Source: Megalonaias nervosa
Lineage: Eukaryota; Mollusca; Bivalvia; Unionida; Unionidae
Assembly: GCA_016617855.1 (NCBI GenBank)
Contig: JAECUM010006753.1
Location: 1 to 64,000, forward strand
Reading direction: 5' to 3'
Length of the DNA stretch: 64,000 nucleotides
Below are positions 8,950 through 20,400 of this stretch, piece after piece; positions within the stretch are counted from its first letter, which is position 1; every line of letters starts with the position of its first letter. The position numbers and the translations under genes are program-made. A model generated the notes under the pieces. It had not been told where the DNA came from, ran no database searches, and saw only the letters and a list, made by a program, of their open reading frames with translations.

Positions 8950-9390
8950 AAATAAATTTTGTCTAAACTTTAGAAATATCATTATCTAAAGGAACATAAA
9001 TCATATTGTCTATGAATAACATTGTGTCAGTTGTCCAGCCTCTTATTCTTTCATCATCTTCTTCTGCAAACAACCATATCGAACCATGTTTACTTAACAA
9101 GTGATAATTAACTTTTTTAATACAATCGCTTATTATACCAGGGCTTATGCCAGTATATCTTGCAGCTGAATTGATTGAATCAAATCTTTTAAAAAATCTA
9201 TTTGTCAGATTAAATCCAACTCTTTTTATTGGCGGGCTATAAAATTTCACCTCCTATTGTATATTCTATTGTTTAATATAATTTTGTTTAAACTTTAGAA
9301 ATAAATTTTTTTTCTAAACTTTAGAAAAATAAATTTTCCGAACTTTCGGAAACAGTAGGCCTTTGGGAGTTATCCGAAAGTTAAATTCGT
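8938..9390. repeat. Clustered short palindromes at the right edge of P0
   Basis: TCTAAACTTTAGA (palindrome with a central C) occurs twice in tandem at about 8938-8975 as part of a 23-bp direct repeat, again at about 9288-9300 and 9310-9326, then changes to CCGAACTTTCGG near 9337 and TCCGAAAGTT near 9374. The NUMOD-like frame lies between the two clusters. They resemble subterminal binding sites or an inverted-repeat end. Confidence 0.5.
8963..9250 (-). CDS. NUMOD1/IENR-like DNA-binding helix-turn-helix protein
   Basis: An open frame of 95 codons. Residues about 20-62 read FDSINSAARYTGISPGIISDC and end with SIWLF, matching the 'ydSixeAaxxtgisxxxIsxcxxgxxxxxggxxW' signature of NUMOD1/IENR1 modules, the DNA-contact helices attached to GIY-YIG and HNH homing endonucleases and also found alone in large DNA viruses. 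No nuclease domain is visible. The frame starts at GTG, with a stop immediately upstream, and no good ATG precedes the domain, so the start has been lost or the gene is a fragment. Confidence 0.42.
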   Translation of the reverse strand: MKFYSPPIKRVGFNLTNRFFKRFDSINSAARYTGISPGIISDCIKKVNYHLLSKHGSIWLFAEEDDERIRGWTTDTMLFIDNMIYVPLDNDISKV

Positions 9391-10571
9391 ACTTGTATGG
9401 TCATGGGATAAAAATTGGATAGAGCAGTCAAAAAGTCGAAATAGTACTTGTATGTAGTTTTTTTTATGTTCCGGAGCTAGAAAACTCTCATTTTGCTACT
9501 ACTGTAACTGAAAAGTCGTATTGTGCAAGTCGAGATATAATGATAGGGTACGTAGACGGTCAGCGAATAGAAGATTTCTTCACATGTGTCTATTTGCTAA
9601 ATGTTCCTGGTATGAATCTCTTTCTAAGATCTGAATGAAAGGGCACTGCCAAACAAATACATAAATATACGTTGATTGGGATGCGGGGGTGTGGGTGGGC
9701 ATTCTTCCGTCCTTCCTCTGTAGCAAAATTAAGATGGGTAGGTAAATCAATGGTTATATAAAACTGAACTGAAAAGAATCTACACCCATGGAAAACAAAC
9801 AAAAACATGAGCTATACTATATCTTGCTTATAGATAATCTCTACAATTTACAAAAATTACACACAATACATATACAGTCAAGTATTAGTTATGTATATCT
9901 ATATTTCCTGTAATGTTCGGTACATGACTATATATTTTGTGTGTTTCACGTTTGGCACATAAATTGCGTAGGATCTATAATAATAATCATACTAAACCTG
10001 TTTACCAGTTTGGTGTTATTTCATATTGGATTGATCAGTCAGGTGGTTTCTTTTACGACGGGTGGTATTGCCAGATGTCGCGTGGAGAGTACGTAAAAAG
10101 GGCGTTTTTAAGAGTGTATATAAGGAGATGGAACTAGGTAGGTATTCTTATTTCCTATGTTCTTGTTTCAGCATCAGTATGTAAAATCGAAAATCAAACC
10201 AAGAACTGGAAAAAGTATGTTTTGAATCACGTCCACGCTTAGCGAAATTTCAATCCTATACTTCATCAGTAACAAATATGCTAACCAAAACCTGTTATAA
10301 CTGACTCTAACTGTTAGGGACCTGTGCACTAAGGCGCACAACAATACAACCAAAATAACAAACACACACGCACACACAAAAATATGTATACCTAGATACA
10401 TTAGTATTTGTTTATTTCTTATTTAAAACCCTTTTAGTACTATATCTCAAATACATTCTAAACAATATATATTAGGATATAGATAAGAAATTGAAATCTG
10501 AAGATATAATCTAGATAGTGCCAGTCCTAACACCAACATGAGGACAAAGCAAACGATTCTGTCAAAAGTCG
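9391..10571. other. Non-coding spacer
   Basis: AT-rich sequence without codon-like structure. The open frames here are short, low-complexity and without recognisable motifs. I see no repeat copy in it. Confidence 0.5.
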
Positions 10572-10576
10572 CTATT

Positions 10577-11494
10577 TGTTACGTGTATAGGCTCGTACAA
10601 AAGTAACAAAGAAAAGAGTGAAGCCAACAAGCTTCGTAAAATTTAACAAAATAGTTTATTTCTTTAGAAAACAAGGTAAAAATATGAAATTATGAAAAAG
10701 GACTTACGGTTTATGAATCTAATCCAAAATTATTCCAAAAATTTAAAAATATAAGTCTTATCAATAAAAAGTCCTAAGCGAATCACAGATCGAATCCCGA
10801 TGAAGTTCCAAGATGGAAGGCGATGACGTCTTCTATAACCTGCTTTGTCCTGATGTGTCAACAGTTCTTTGTTGAATCACCAAGAATAATATTCCAGTTT
10901 GGAATTCCGAATAATTTCCAATAAATTTCTTTGTCCAAGAATTCTGATAAGCACTAGTAATTTCCAGGTAAAATAAATTACTTTGAATTGAATAAAATAA
11001 AAATTCAACTCAAACTGGTCACAATAAAAACACCTTTGAGCTCCAAAGGTTTCAAGCAAGACTAACTAAAATCACTATAATAGCGTGTGTTTTAAGCCTA
11101 ACTAAAACGCAAAAACAGATCACCTGATAGGGTAACGTGTTCACTTCCTTCTAGCGGCGTAGAAATATTACATGCCGATTATCACGTTCGCTATGTACGG
11201 CTTTGACTCTACTAAATGAATCTTGCTATAAGATTCAATAATAAAAAAAAAAAAAGTTGACAAAAAATGTTGTTTACTCCAAAGCTAAAACTGGCTCTGA
11301 ATCTAGGTCACCAAAAGATACAATGTTTCTACTAATGCTTGTTTATCAGATCTAACAGAACTGAACTGAAGTTTCTGGAAAAAGGTCAAATCCAGTGAAT
11401 AAAGTTATCATTACAATAACATGTAATGAAATAAAAGTAAAATTAAAAAAAATTAAAACTAACACACAAGCAGTTAAATTACATATGCATAACA
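10577..11494. mobile_element. Non-autonomous inverted-repeat element, full copy (918 bp)
   Basis: Begins TGTTACGTGTATAGGCTCGT and ends ACATATGCATAACA; the outer TGTTAYG/CRTAACA ends are inverted. Flanked by CTATT at 10572-10576 and 11495-11499, a 5-bp target duplication. Aligns along its length, in reverse orientation, with the element inserted in P2 (52102..52991). No coding capacity. Confidence 0.7.
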
Positions 11495-11499
11495 CTATT

Positions 11500-13690
11500 T
11501 ACCAATAATACAACCTGATAGTGAAACGGCAAGGAAATAAGCTGTCTGGACTTGTGTCAAACGACAAGGGAGTAAAGCCCAAGTTCAAATCTGCAAATGT
11601 TGGGACAAGAGGAAACTAGTCCACTTGTCAGGAGTATGGTGGGAAGGGATAACTGTTCTAACTGGAGCATTTAGAGATAAATAAACGCTCTAAAACATGA
11701 TAAAACAGAGCAAAGTGCAACCCTGACAATTTTTTTAATCAAAAATGTTTATGATATTATTATCTTAATACCAAAAACTTACAAAGGGAAGACAAAGGAA
11801 ATCCAAAATTAGACTATTACTTTTCGGAACACAAGGTATCACTTCTAATTCCTAACCAGCAAGACATACTGGGAAAAGGCTGAGAGCTGTCAACATAACC
11901 TATTGACGTGTTTAATGTTGTCTTTAGACATATATTAAGAGGAAACATTTGGACTACTCATTGGAATTTCACAGTGCTCATTGACTAAAATATTATTCTG
12001 GGACAGTTGTGAATTTATTCCGAGGTGTCACGTTGTGTAAGAAAATGTGTTAACAATTCCTGTTCATGTTTATAAATGTCTTCTGATAGAATTCGTAATT
12101 CAAAGTATTTTTAGTAATGTCAATACGTGTTATATAATATTACGACTTTAGATCGATTCTGAAACAAAGAAAATACCTGTCCCTGAATTAGCCATTGCGT
12201 TAAATTCAAATTCGCGGTTACTTCCTTTGAAGAAACTTGCCGCGGGGCGAGGAACTCTATTTGCAATTAGCAGTGATGTCACCGGTTGGCTTAGGCTTGG
12301 AGGCCGGAAGCTCGACATTGTAACACCTCAGTGATACTACCCCAGACCGTCTTCACAGAGACCACCGGTATCCAATCAGAACTAAGATAGTCGAATTTTG
12401 GGCTGGTTTATCACACAGCCATGCATAATTTTGCTTAATCCATTATAAAAGAATCAGTGCACGTCTGGACATTGGCGAGAGCAGATCGTAGGAAGTTGGA
12501 GACACTTGACTGCGCTCCGAGTGTCGAAGTTGTGCACTGGTTACAAGGGCGAAAAGTTAGTTCTAGGAACTTCGGACGAGATTAGAACAGAGGTTTCTGA
12601 TGTGAAATGTCTCCGCCCGAATCTGTCTCACTTCCTAACTAGGTGTCCTAAGATTTATACGTTGTTATGTGCATTTAATTTAGTTGAAATTTAATCTTCC
12701 GTGTATAGCTGAATTATCAATATGTCGTAATGTAGTATATAGCTAATTAATAATATTCAAGATTAATGTATGTAGTTGTTAGGATAAAATCGAAGTGGAC
12801 TGTGTAATCTGCTACGATGTTGCATCCTGGTGCAGAACTGAATTTACAAGTGAGTAGTTAGACTTTGTACTTGTTTGTATTTGAATATATAGTTGTGGAT
12901 TGTGCAGAGTTATGCACTGTTGACCTTGTGCATGTAAAAAAAAAAAAAATAGGCATTTATATTTGTATGTGTCTTTTATAATTTGTAAGGTAGGAAATGC
13001 GTGGGAATATTGTTGATGTTGATAGTTTACTATATGTAGAATTTGGGATATGTATGCATGTATCAGAAGTTGTGATTTTATTGTTGTTGTTAGAGCCTTT
13101 AAAATAGAACAAGCGTGCGTGGAATATTTAGATGTGAGTATATGAGTTGACCGAATGATTTGGTTGCCATTATGCTGATGGAAGATCTGTGAGAGTGTGT
13201 TGAAGTATGCACCATTGTACGTCCCTTCTAATCCACAGGAAGCTTTCCGGGTGGGAACAGAAGCCACCCGAAGATTAGAGAGGAGAAGAAGTGGAGAGCA
13301 AATAGAGAAGGGCCGTTGTGCGAGGAAGGAGGGACGGAGACGGAAACGAGGGTACCGGAAGTACCAACAAGGAGAGCCGGGAAAGGAATACAAGGCGAAA
13401 GTTACAGATGAGTATCATAGAAGGGACACGGGAAGGAAACCCTCTCACCTTTAATTTCGCGGGATGAAATAATTGGCAATTTGGGATAGGTTGTGTAGGG
13501 ATTGGAAGCAATTGTATTGAAAAATTATCCTGTAATTGTGGAATACTGTCTTATAGTTTATTAAACTGTTATACCTGTCACCTTATTAATTTTATATTTT
13601 AACACCTAGACCGTCGGCTTTGTTGACTGGGGGCTCGGAGCTATTTAACCTTTAAATTGTCCGTCCTTCTCCGGGGTTAGTAATAATTCC
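11500..13690. other. Non-coding DNA with a fragment of the same repeat family
   Basis: No gene seen. About 11940-12040 (containing GCTCATTGACTAAAATATTATTCTGGGACAG-like sequence) matches, in reverse, the interior of the 44840..45757 repeat. The open frames at 12812-13454 overlap on both strands and show no family features. Confidence 0.45.
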
Positions 13691-13966
13691 GTAGGGGGTA
13701 CATGGCAAAAGGAGCTCTGGACAATACAATTGTGATAGATCAGGACTGTTGGCAGACCAGTATATTCGTAGATCTGGACTTTATTGGAACAATCGAGTCT
13801 TTATGAGTTGTGATATAACTTTTGGAATTATTTTGGATTTAATTTATAATACTGTATAATACTGTAAGTTCCAATTAAATTACATTTTATAACTATCATA
13901 ATTAAATTAACTTGTTTGTTTTGCTTCTTGCTGCTTCTTAGTTTACGACCAAGGAGTCGTAATACC
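13690..13966. repeat. Fragment of the ~0.9 kb inverted-repeat family (reverse)
   Basis: Contains the family's GGATTTAATTTATAATACTG-type interior, the AAATTAACTTGTTTGTTTTG segment and the terminal TTCTTAGTTTACGACC, in the same orientation as the 52102..52991 copy. Left end not found. Confidence 0.5.
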
Positions 13967-14139
13967 CCAAAGGTTATACAAAATATAGATATGCAAAACA
14001 TACAATAATACATAAAACATAGAGGTAATCTTCAGCATTCTCCTCATGTTAAAAGGGAGTATATATGACTCGGAAGGTTGAGAAATCTAGTACAAAAGCT
14101 TTTATGTACCTTTTCAATTGCATATGAATATTCATACCC

Positions 14140-14920
14140 TCAAAGTTTAGCAGAATAAATTAATACAAGTGTGATCTTAGCATCAAATAATTTGAAAGCT
14201 TCTGTCACAGAAATTTTGCCTAACTTATTTTGAATAATATTCACTGTATGATGAGACTTGTCTATTTGATTTGCAAGTTCTTGCTTATTTTTTTGTCCAA
14301 ATAAGTTTAGAAGTGAAATATAATCCCATGTATGAATACTCAAATACAATCTGGACGTGTTTACCCTCATAATACCACTTTTCGTTATTCGCCATAAGGG
14401 AGATTATCATCGCCACAAGAAAGGATATTAGACCCATTTTTCATAACAATTTACTGTATTGCTAATAGGTATTAAATAGAGCAATATTGAGCTATGATCA
14501 GTAATGTTTGTGGGTTTATCGATCAATTGATTCAAATTACAGGTACTCATGATATTTACAATACTGCAACCTCTACCACGTACCACTACGTCTTTCTTGA
14601 AGTTCCCCAAGATGATCATACTTTGATAATAATGTTTTGCTTGTTTAGCTGAGAGCTCGATCAAAGTCAAATCATCGAGTCTTGGGTGTACATAAAAAGT
14701 TCCTTTTCAAAGATTTCTTTTAATAACAATTATTTCAGTCCAAATGGTTTCAAGGTTTAGTATTAATCAACTGTTCTTTTGAATAGCGGGAATTCCGGTT
14801 TTGAAATACATAGCTATGTCGCCTCTATTTATATTTCTGTCAAGAGCAATTGGTGGTTGACAACGCTGTATTAATCCGACTTCAGTTGGAATTGTTCCAT
14901 CTTACCACGTCTCACTGACT
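14140..14920 (-). pseudogene. LINE (non-LTR retrotransposon) ORF2 relic
   Basis: Reading leftward, frames in order show an apurinic-endonuclease-like segment (LDRNINRGDIAMYFKTGI near 14780-14840), then SMIILGNFKKDVV and MSTCNLNQLIDKPTNITDHS (14470-14620), the end of the endonuclease domain, and then KISVTEAFKLFDAKITLVLI (14140-14210), which resembles the segment after the reverse transcriptase domain. The RT core between them is missing. The order fits a Jockey/CR1-type element with an internal deletion. All pieces have stops between them. Confidence 0.5.
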
Positions 14921-16340
14921 AATAATATCTAACATACTTAACTCGATAGTTATTTAGTCAGTTATGATGCATTCTTTGGCTATTAAAGTCACAAGCAGGG
15001 AAGTCTATTTGAGAATTAGGGTCCATGCGTGGACCCTGGCTACTTTCAATGGTATTAGAAAGTAAGAGTAACAAGCGGACAAAAGGTGACAGTATCCTTA
15101 ATTGTCTAATTTGTGAAAACTGCACAGTCGTGGTCTGTTGATGATAAGAGCTCCAATAAAAACACCTTGGTTCATGTAGCAATATATAGGAATAGAAAGA
15201 ACCCTCTGTGATAAAAGTGAAATGTTAGTAAAATGCAAATTAACTGAGCGTATCAAAGAATTTTTTTCGTGTAGGTCTGGTAGCCATGGTAACATCCAAC
15301 CAGAATCTTGCTGAAGATGAATATTCATTGGTTAGGTAATGAAATTGAGAATCATGGTTGGATTGGTTTGGCGGTGACTTAAAATACACAAGGAGAACTA
15401 GTGTGTTCACGAGGTTATTTGCATCAAAAGTCAAAAGAGGTTCACGTACTTATTTTCTCAAGCCAACTTCCAAAATACCGGTATATTCAATCCATGGAAA
15501 GCTATGCGAGTAAAAGACATCACCCTAAATGGTATGTGCTAAGGAATACAAAAATATAAAGATATGACAGAACGCAAAGAGAGCAATAATGATATTTTTG
15601 GACTGTACATTTCATGGCGGTTCGTCTCATAACACCAACATGGAATTATATAGACCTAATAAAATTAAAGTATACATAAGCTATGTAAATGAAAATAGAA
15701 AAAGGAAAGATGTCTAATTATATTCAAATTAGATCAAGAGAAGATTGATACATAATACAACACTATCCTGACGAATTAATTGACATCTTTATATAACCTA
15801 GGCCTGAAGCTAAGTCAAGGTCACCATTACCATAGCGAAGCGACAATAGAGTTTACCCACAAAAAGTCAGCATAAACCTGAATATGGACAATCGCTATAA
15901 TGTATCAGCTAATACTGACTCATTCTTTAACCAAGTTAACTCTTAACGGCGTCATGGCAGCAAATGTCATAAATATGAACCTACACAATATGAACCTGTG
16001 TAATCTAATTATTTTAAATTTACTTTTGCAAATATTAGTGACCAAGACTAAAGCTTTTATTGCCTGAATTTCATCTTTCTTATGATATTGTGTTATTTGT
16101 TAAGCTTATGGACGTAAAGAAATATCAATGTCAGTGGTTATAAGATAATTACAATAACAAAAAACCCAGACGCATGTCTCTAACGTTCCGGAGATGTAGC
16201 AGTTCTTATGAAGGATTATCTCTTTCAGTGTGTAGATGTTATTGAATCTGAATCAGTATACACCATTTGGATCAAAATTAGAAATACAGAAATACCACAT
16301 ACATAAAAAGTAACATGACTTTTAAGGTTTTGGTATAAAG
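14921..16340. other. Non-coding DNA
   Basis: AT-rich. The short open frames around 14958-15434 show no recognisable protein features and may be the degraded 5' part of the LINE. Nothing else found. Confidence 0.4.
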
Positions 16341-16376
16341 CAATTTGATATACCAATACTATTGGTATATCAAATT
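16341..16376. repeat. Perfect hairpin: 16-bp arms, 4-nt loop
   Basis: CAATTTGATATACCAA, a short loop (TACT-A region) and TTGGTATATCAAATTG form a perfect inverted repeat. It stands alone in non-coding DNA. Confidence 0.8.
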
Positions 16377-17432
16377 GTGATCCAACCTGGCGCAATAAAT
16401 ACGCGTATATAAACATTCTTGCAAGTGTGTGCTTTTGATTCTAGGCCTATAGATCAATGATGAATTTCCACTCATATATCATTAGTGACGTATGAAAATA
16501 ACAATAAAAGGTATTAATAATCTTCGTTTTCTAAATGAATTTAACATGTTACACAATTTCATCGCAATCCTTTCTGCTTTCCTGTCCCCCTCCCCTCTCC
16601 TGCATAAGGAAGAAAATCTGAAATCTGATGTGACAGAGAAAAATAATTTGGGCTGGATGGAACCTTTGAAACTGAACTTACGCCAAGTAACCTACAAGAA
16701 CATGATTCGTCGTAACGGTATGTGTACGCTTTCCTAAGGTTTTATCTACTATGTTTTATAATAAATAATACAAAGATGCAATAGCTTGTCGACACTATAC
16801 AGTACGTTTTTGGGTTACGAGGCACACATACTGTAAGGTATTTAATGCTTTTTTTTATCATTGTTGTTGTTGTTGGCAATTGTAGCAAGATACGGGCGAA
16901 AATCCATGAAAAGACGAGCGTATAGGATTTTCGCTTGCGTCATACGACGATGTCTCTGGACCTATGAATTATGGTAAATGTTAAGTCAAAAGGACCAAAG
17001 GAAAAGGGTAAAGAGCGAGGGGGGAACAATTTTATGGTCGGTAATAATCTTAATTAAAGCAGAAAAATGACTTAGATCAATTGTAAATATATTAAAATAA
17101 TTTAATTACCTCCAGTTCTATAGTCATTTCGCTTAGTTCCTATTCCACACTAATTTCCGTTTCCCGATACACGAATGGCTGTGCGTTCAGTGTTCAAGAA
17201 CCTAACCATGTGTTTATACTACTCTACTTTCATCATTAAAACCACCTTTCATGTTTAAATCACAAATGTGTCTTAATATTGATTTCATCAATGTGAATAA
17301 AAATAGAAACTCAAAACAGAAAACAATCAACTTATCAACATACAAAAGTGATCGTGACTAGCCACAAAAGGCACAGAACTACATTTTATAACGGACACAC
17401 TCGGATCAATCTAAACTCCGTTCAAAGGGCAA

Positions 17433-17434
<2 letters not shown>
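16377..17434. other. Non-coding DNA
   Basis: No gene, repeat copy or RNA gene recognised. The short frame at 16492-16737 has no supporting features. Confidence 0.45.

Positions 17435-17521
<87 letters not shown>
17435..17521. repeat. Compound microsatellite (TG)n(TA)n
   Basis: About 15 TG units run directly into about 27 TA units. Confidence 0.97.
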
Positions 17522-17524
<3 letters not shown>

Positions 17525-17620
17525 GCTTTTTGTTGTTTGACGACACATTTACGTTGATTACATAAATGTATTCTAGAGGGTCAACGGTCTTTACACATTT
17601 TAAGATCTTTCAATCATCCT

Positions 17621-17623
<3 letters not shown>

Positions 17624-17672
<49 letters not shown>
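17624..17672. repeat. Microsatellite (GA)n
   Basis: About 24 GA units, uninterrupted. Confidence 0.97.
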
Positions 17673-17675
<3 letters not shown>

Positions 17676-17804
17676 AAAAATAAAATGAGCCCAAATATGG
17701 AAATGCAGTTCTGAAGAACATACATTAGGGCAGATATACTTAATAAATGGAAAATGAAATTAGTTCCCAAAGAGATATTGCTATTGTGGCAATGGGGGGG
17801 GGGG

Positions 17805-17875
17805 GTTAACGCCATTTGCGAGCACATGATAGTCTATACATAGCGGCCAGTATATATGATGGAGGAAGAATCCGG
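17805..17875 (-). repeat. SINE fragment, 3' part only
   Basis: TTAACGCCATT...GCGGCCAGTATA...GGAGGAAG matches the 3' body of the SINEs at 18105 and 20150; the tRNA-like head is absent. Confidence 0.7.
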
Positions 17876-18104
17876 GTATTATGTATATCTATATCATATA
17901 TTTAACTTTCATCCATGATTGTAGATCGTAATGATCATTTGTATACAACATATTACACATCTTTAATACCCTGATAATGAACCTGTGCATAGTTTGGGGT
18001 AGTATTCCATTTGGTATGATTGAGTATTGCGACATATCACGTGGTAATGTATTGTGAATATATCTCGTGGAGATGAAAGCCGACATAGAGTCGTAATATA
18101 GCAG

Positions 18105-18353
18105 TTATTGTTATTGTAGAGTTTAACGCCATTTTTCAGCACAAGATAGGCTATACTTGGCGGCCAGTATAAATGGTGGAGGAAGTGCCTGGGAAAACCC
18201 TGGAAAAAACCACCGACCCACGAGAAGCTACTTAAAAGCTTTCTTACGTACCCACATTGGCCGAGCCCGAAACTCGAACCCATGCAGACAGAGGTGAGAC
18301 GGCAGGGATCCGTAACAGTGAGCGCTTTAGACCACTCGGCCACTCAGGCTCCC
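18105..18353 (-). mobile_element. tRNA-derived SINE, full copy
   Basis: On the minus strand it begins GGGAGCCTGAGTGGCCGAGT, with an A-box (TGGCCGAGTGG) and a B-box (GGGTTCGAGTTTC) at tRNA spacing, followed by a body with CTTCCTCCACCATTTATACT and GGCCGCCAAG and an ACAATAACAATAA tail. The 'TTTCCTCCACC...CTGGCCGCC...GGCGTTAAAC' body type is widespread in molluscan genomes. Internal promoter for RNA polymerase III. Confidence 0.85.
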
Positions 18354-18985
18354 ACCCCATAATAGAGTAGTCGAGAACTATATAAATGGCGCTGTAGAGT
18401 CGTGTAAAGTATATATATGGCGCTGTACAGTTTCTTATCTTGCATAGGGTTAGATTTTTTAAAAAAAAAAAAGACTTTGCCGGGGTTTCCTTACGGGTTA
18501 TACCGACTATTTACAAAAGATCTTATATATCTTACGTATTGTTAACAGAACCTTCAGTCCCTTTATTTTGGTGTATGATTGATGGGTCTAATATGGGCTA
18601 TAGAGTATACAGCTTAGCCTTACTTCAAATGTGTAACAATCAAAAAACTTCCAGCTCCGCTTAGTCATTTTCACTTCCTCCATTGTGCATATTGTAACTG
18701 TAAACAATTTCACCTTACATCTATCACGCTCTTAGAAATTCACAATATCTATAGAGCCCCCTATAAGTGGAGTAGTGAACAACTTTTTTATTTTATATTC
18801 AGCCTGCAAAAGTATTTCATTTTGTGTTTATATTTGATTGGGTGGGGTCACTTATTAACATTATTTATTGGAATTACACTAACATTATTTATTTGAATTA
18901 CATTAACATTATTTATTGGAATTACAAGGTGATCGTATGACTCTTTGGACTAAATAATATTTTTGGATTATTGTAAATTCATTCA
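18354..18985. other. Non-coding DNA with short local repeats
   Basis: Tandem 'cactaacattatttattgga'-type 24-29 bp units occur three times at about 18855-18925. No gene seen. Confidence 0.5.
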
Positions 18986-19276
18986 AAGACGTTCTGGACA
19001 ATGTCCTTGTAATACATCCAGACTGTTGGCACTTCAGCATATTAAATTCTATTGGTACATCAGCACATTCAAGACCTGGAATTCATTCGGAGCACTCTAC
19101 TCTCTTAGACTAGTGATAGATCGTTAGGATTATTTTGGATTTAATTCACAGTTCTATAAGTTCTTCTTAACTTTTCATTTTGTAACTTAGAGAATAAAAT
19201 TATTTGTTAAGTTTTGCAAAACCTGTTGGTCTTGCTTCTTTCTGTTACTTAGTTTAAGACCATAGAGCCAGAATAA
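18986..19276. repeat. Fragment of the ~0.9 kb inverted-repeat family (reverse)
   Basis: Shares the GGATTATTTTGGATTTAATT interior, AAATTATTTGTTAAGTTTTG and the terminal GTTTAAGACCATAGAG with the copies at 43952 and 44840 read in reverse. Confidence 0.6.
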
Positions 19277-19279
19277 TCA

Positions 19280-19786
19280 AGTATTTTGCAACCTCGCGAT
19301 TAAAAAATGAATATAAAGTTATTTTAAAGATACATAAAACATATAAATCATGGATACTTCATAAATATAAGATTTACAACTTTATGGTCACAAACTTCAT
19401 CCCGAATGAAATATTGATCCCGTAAAAGAAACATTTCAACAAATTCAACAACGACGTGGGTAAGGCCGTTACACGTTATCAGCCGAATACAGACTCGTTC
19501 AAGAGCTGTGGTTGTACATGGCAGGATTTCTACAACGCGTTCTTGTTTCACTGCCACGACAATATGATCATCGAACTGACAAAGAAGGACGATATCAGCA
19601 GTTGATAGAACTTGATGCTGCTGAAATGGTCGATCAAATATTCGATATGAACGCGGAGCGAGTCAAAGACTATCTGGCAAAATAATTTACTTGGCTGAAC
19701 GACAATCGGTAACCGACGACGAAATCTTCCTGAACGACGGCAGGAGAACCCACCAACGCGTCAACTTAAGCTAACGTGCCCAACAG
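19280..19786. other. Sequence with possible coding relic
   Basis: A short plus-strand stretch near 19590-19685 reads LIELDAAEMVDQIFDMNAER before a stop. It is acidic and protein-like but unrecognised, and might belong with the adjacent relic. Confidence 0.3.
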
Positions 19787-20035
19787 TTATTTTTGCAACA
19801 CCTTACGACCAACGTAGCCAACGGTACCCAGAGCTGCCGCTCTAGCAACCGCAGAGCTGTCACAGCGATAATTACTGGAATTGTTGCCAGCAGAGGAAAT
19901 ACGCCTAAGCGCGACCTCAAATGTGGATATGGTTACTCCGCATTTTCCATGTACATAATTGATCTTATTTACTTGCGTGGCAGTCAGCAGCAGTTTATGT
20001 GGCCAACTCTCGAGTGTCGTGCGAGACAATCTCAA
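19787..20035 (-). pseudogene. P0-type small capsid-associated protein relic
   Basis: The minus-strand frame reads KLLLTATQVNKINYVHGK, CGVTISTFEVALRRISSAGN and ARAAALGTVGYVGRKVL. The order (LTxxQVNKI repeat, VTI strand, Gly/Ala-rich hydrophobic end) matches the P0 gene at 773..1156, so this looks like a fragment of another, otherwise lost, DJR element. No start and no capsid genes beside it. Confidence 0.45.
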
Positions 20036-20149
20036 AGTTACTCCATAGTGGTTGCCATGGTGGATTTTATTTTTGAATTTGACCGTGCGGCAACGTCATT
20101 GAAATTTCTTGGTACGACATATTCTATTGTTAAATATGCCTTTGTTTGT

Positions 20150-20400
20150 TATTGTTAGTGTGGGTTTCACGCCCTTTTCCAGCATAAGATAGGTTATATA
20201 TGGCGGCCAGTATAACTAGTGGAGGAAAAACCATAGAGAACCCTGGTAAGAACCACCGACCAACTGGATGCTACTGGCAACCTTTCTTACATACCCGCAT
20301 TGGCCGATCCTGAGACTCGAACCCACGCAGACAGATGTGACATGGCAGTTATGGGTAAAGATGAGCGTTTTAGACCGATCGGACCCCACTTGTCTTTGTT
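20150..20400 (-). mobile_element. tRNA-derived SINE, second copy
   Basis: Same organisation as 18105..18353 with more substitutions. The B-box (GGGTTCGAGTCTC) and the GGCGGCCAGTATAA body are clear; the A-box is degenerate. Confidence 0.8.

Larger units (their letters stand above)
1..9390. mobile_element. P0: decayed DJR-capsid virus-like element, left part outside window
   Basis: A contiguous block of virus-type genes. The leftward set is zinc ribbon, protease, small core proteins, major capsid, pVI-like protein, minor capsid, coiled coil and ATPase; the rightward set is a fibre-like protein and several relics. The two sets diverge from a point near 5641..5687. The gene set matches Polinton-like or adintovirus-like elements with double jelly-roll capsids, but the proteins are not close to those of the two Polintons further right, so this is a separate lineage. 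Nearly every gene carries internal stops or frameshifts, so the copy is old. No polymerase or integrase is visible; these may lie left of position 1 or be absent. The right edge is placed by the last palindromic repeats near 9390 and is an inference. Confidence 0.7.

Noticed and set aside
1..9390. Recoded stop codons (alternative genetic code) in P0
   Set aside because: All three stops occur, at positions with no common residue, together with frameshifts; simple decay explains them.
12812..13511. Overlapping 193-, 85- and 78-codon frames
   Set aside because: Mutually antisense, no recognisable domain, and lying in repeat-rich non-coding DNA.
17600..17827. Ser/Leu-rich frame over the GA repeat
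   Set aside because: Translation of a microsatellite.
18260..18353. Functional tRNA gene
   Set aside because: A- and B-boxes are present but the acceptor stem does not close and the sequence continues into a SINE body that is repeated elsewhere.
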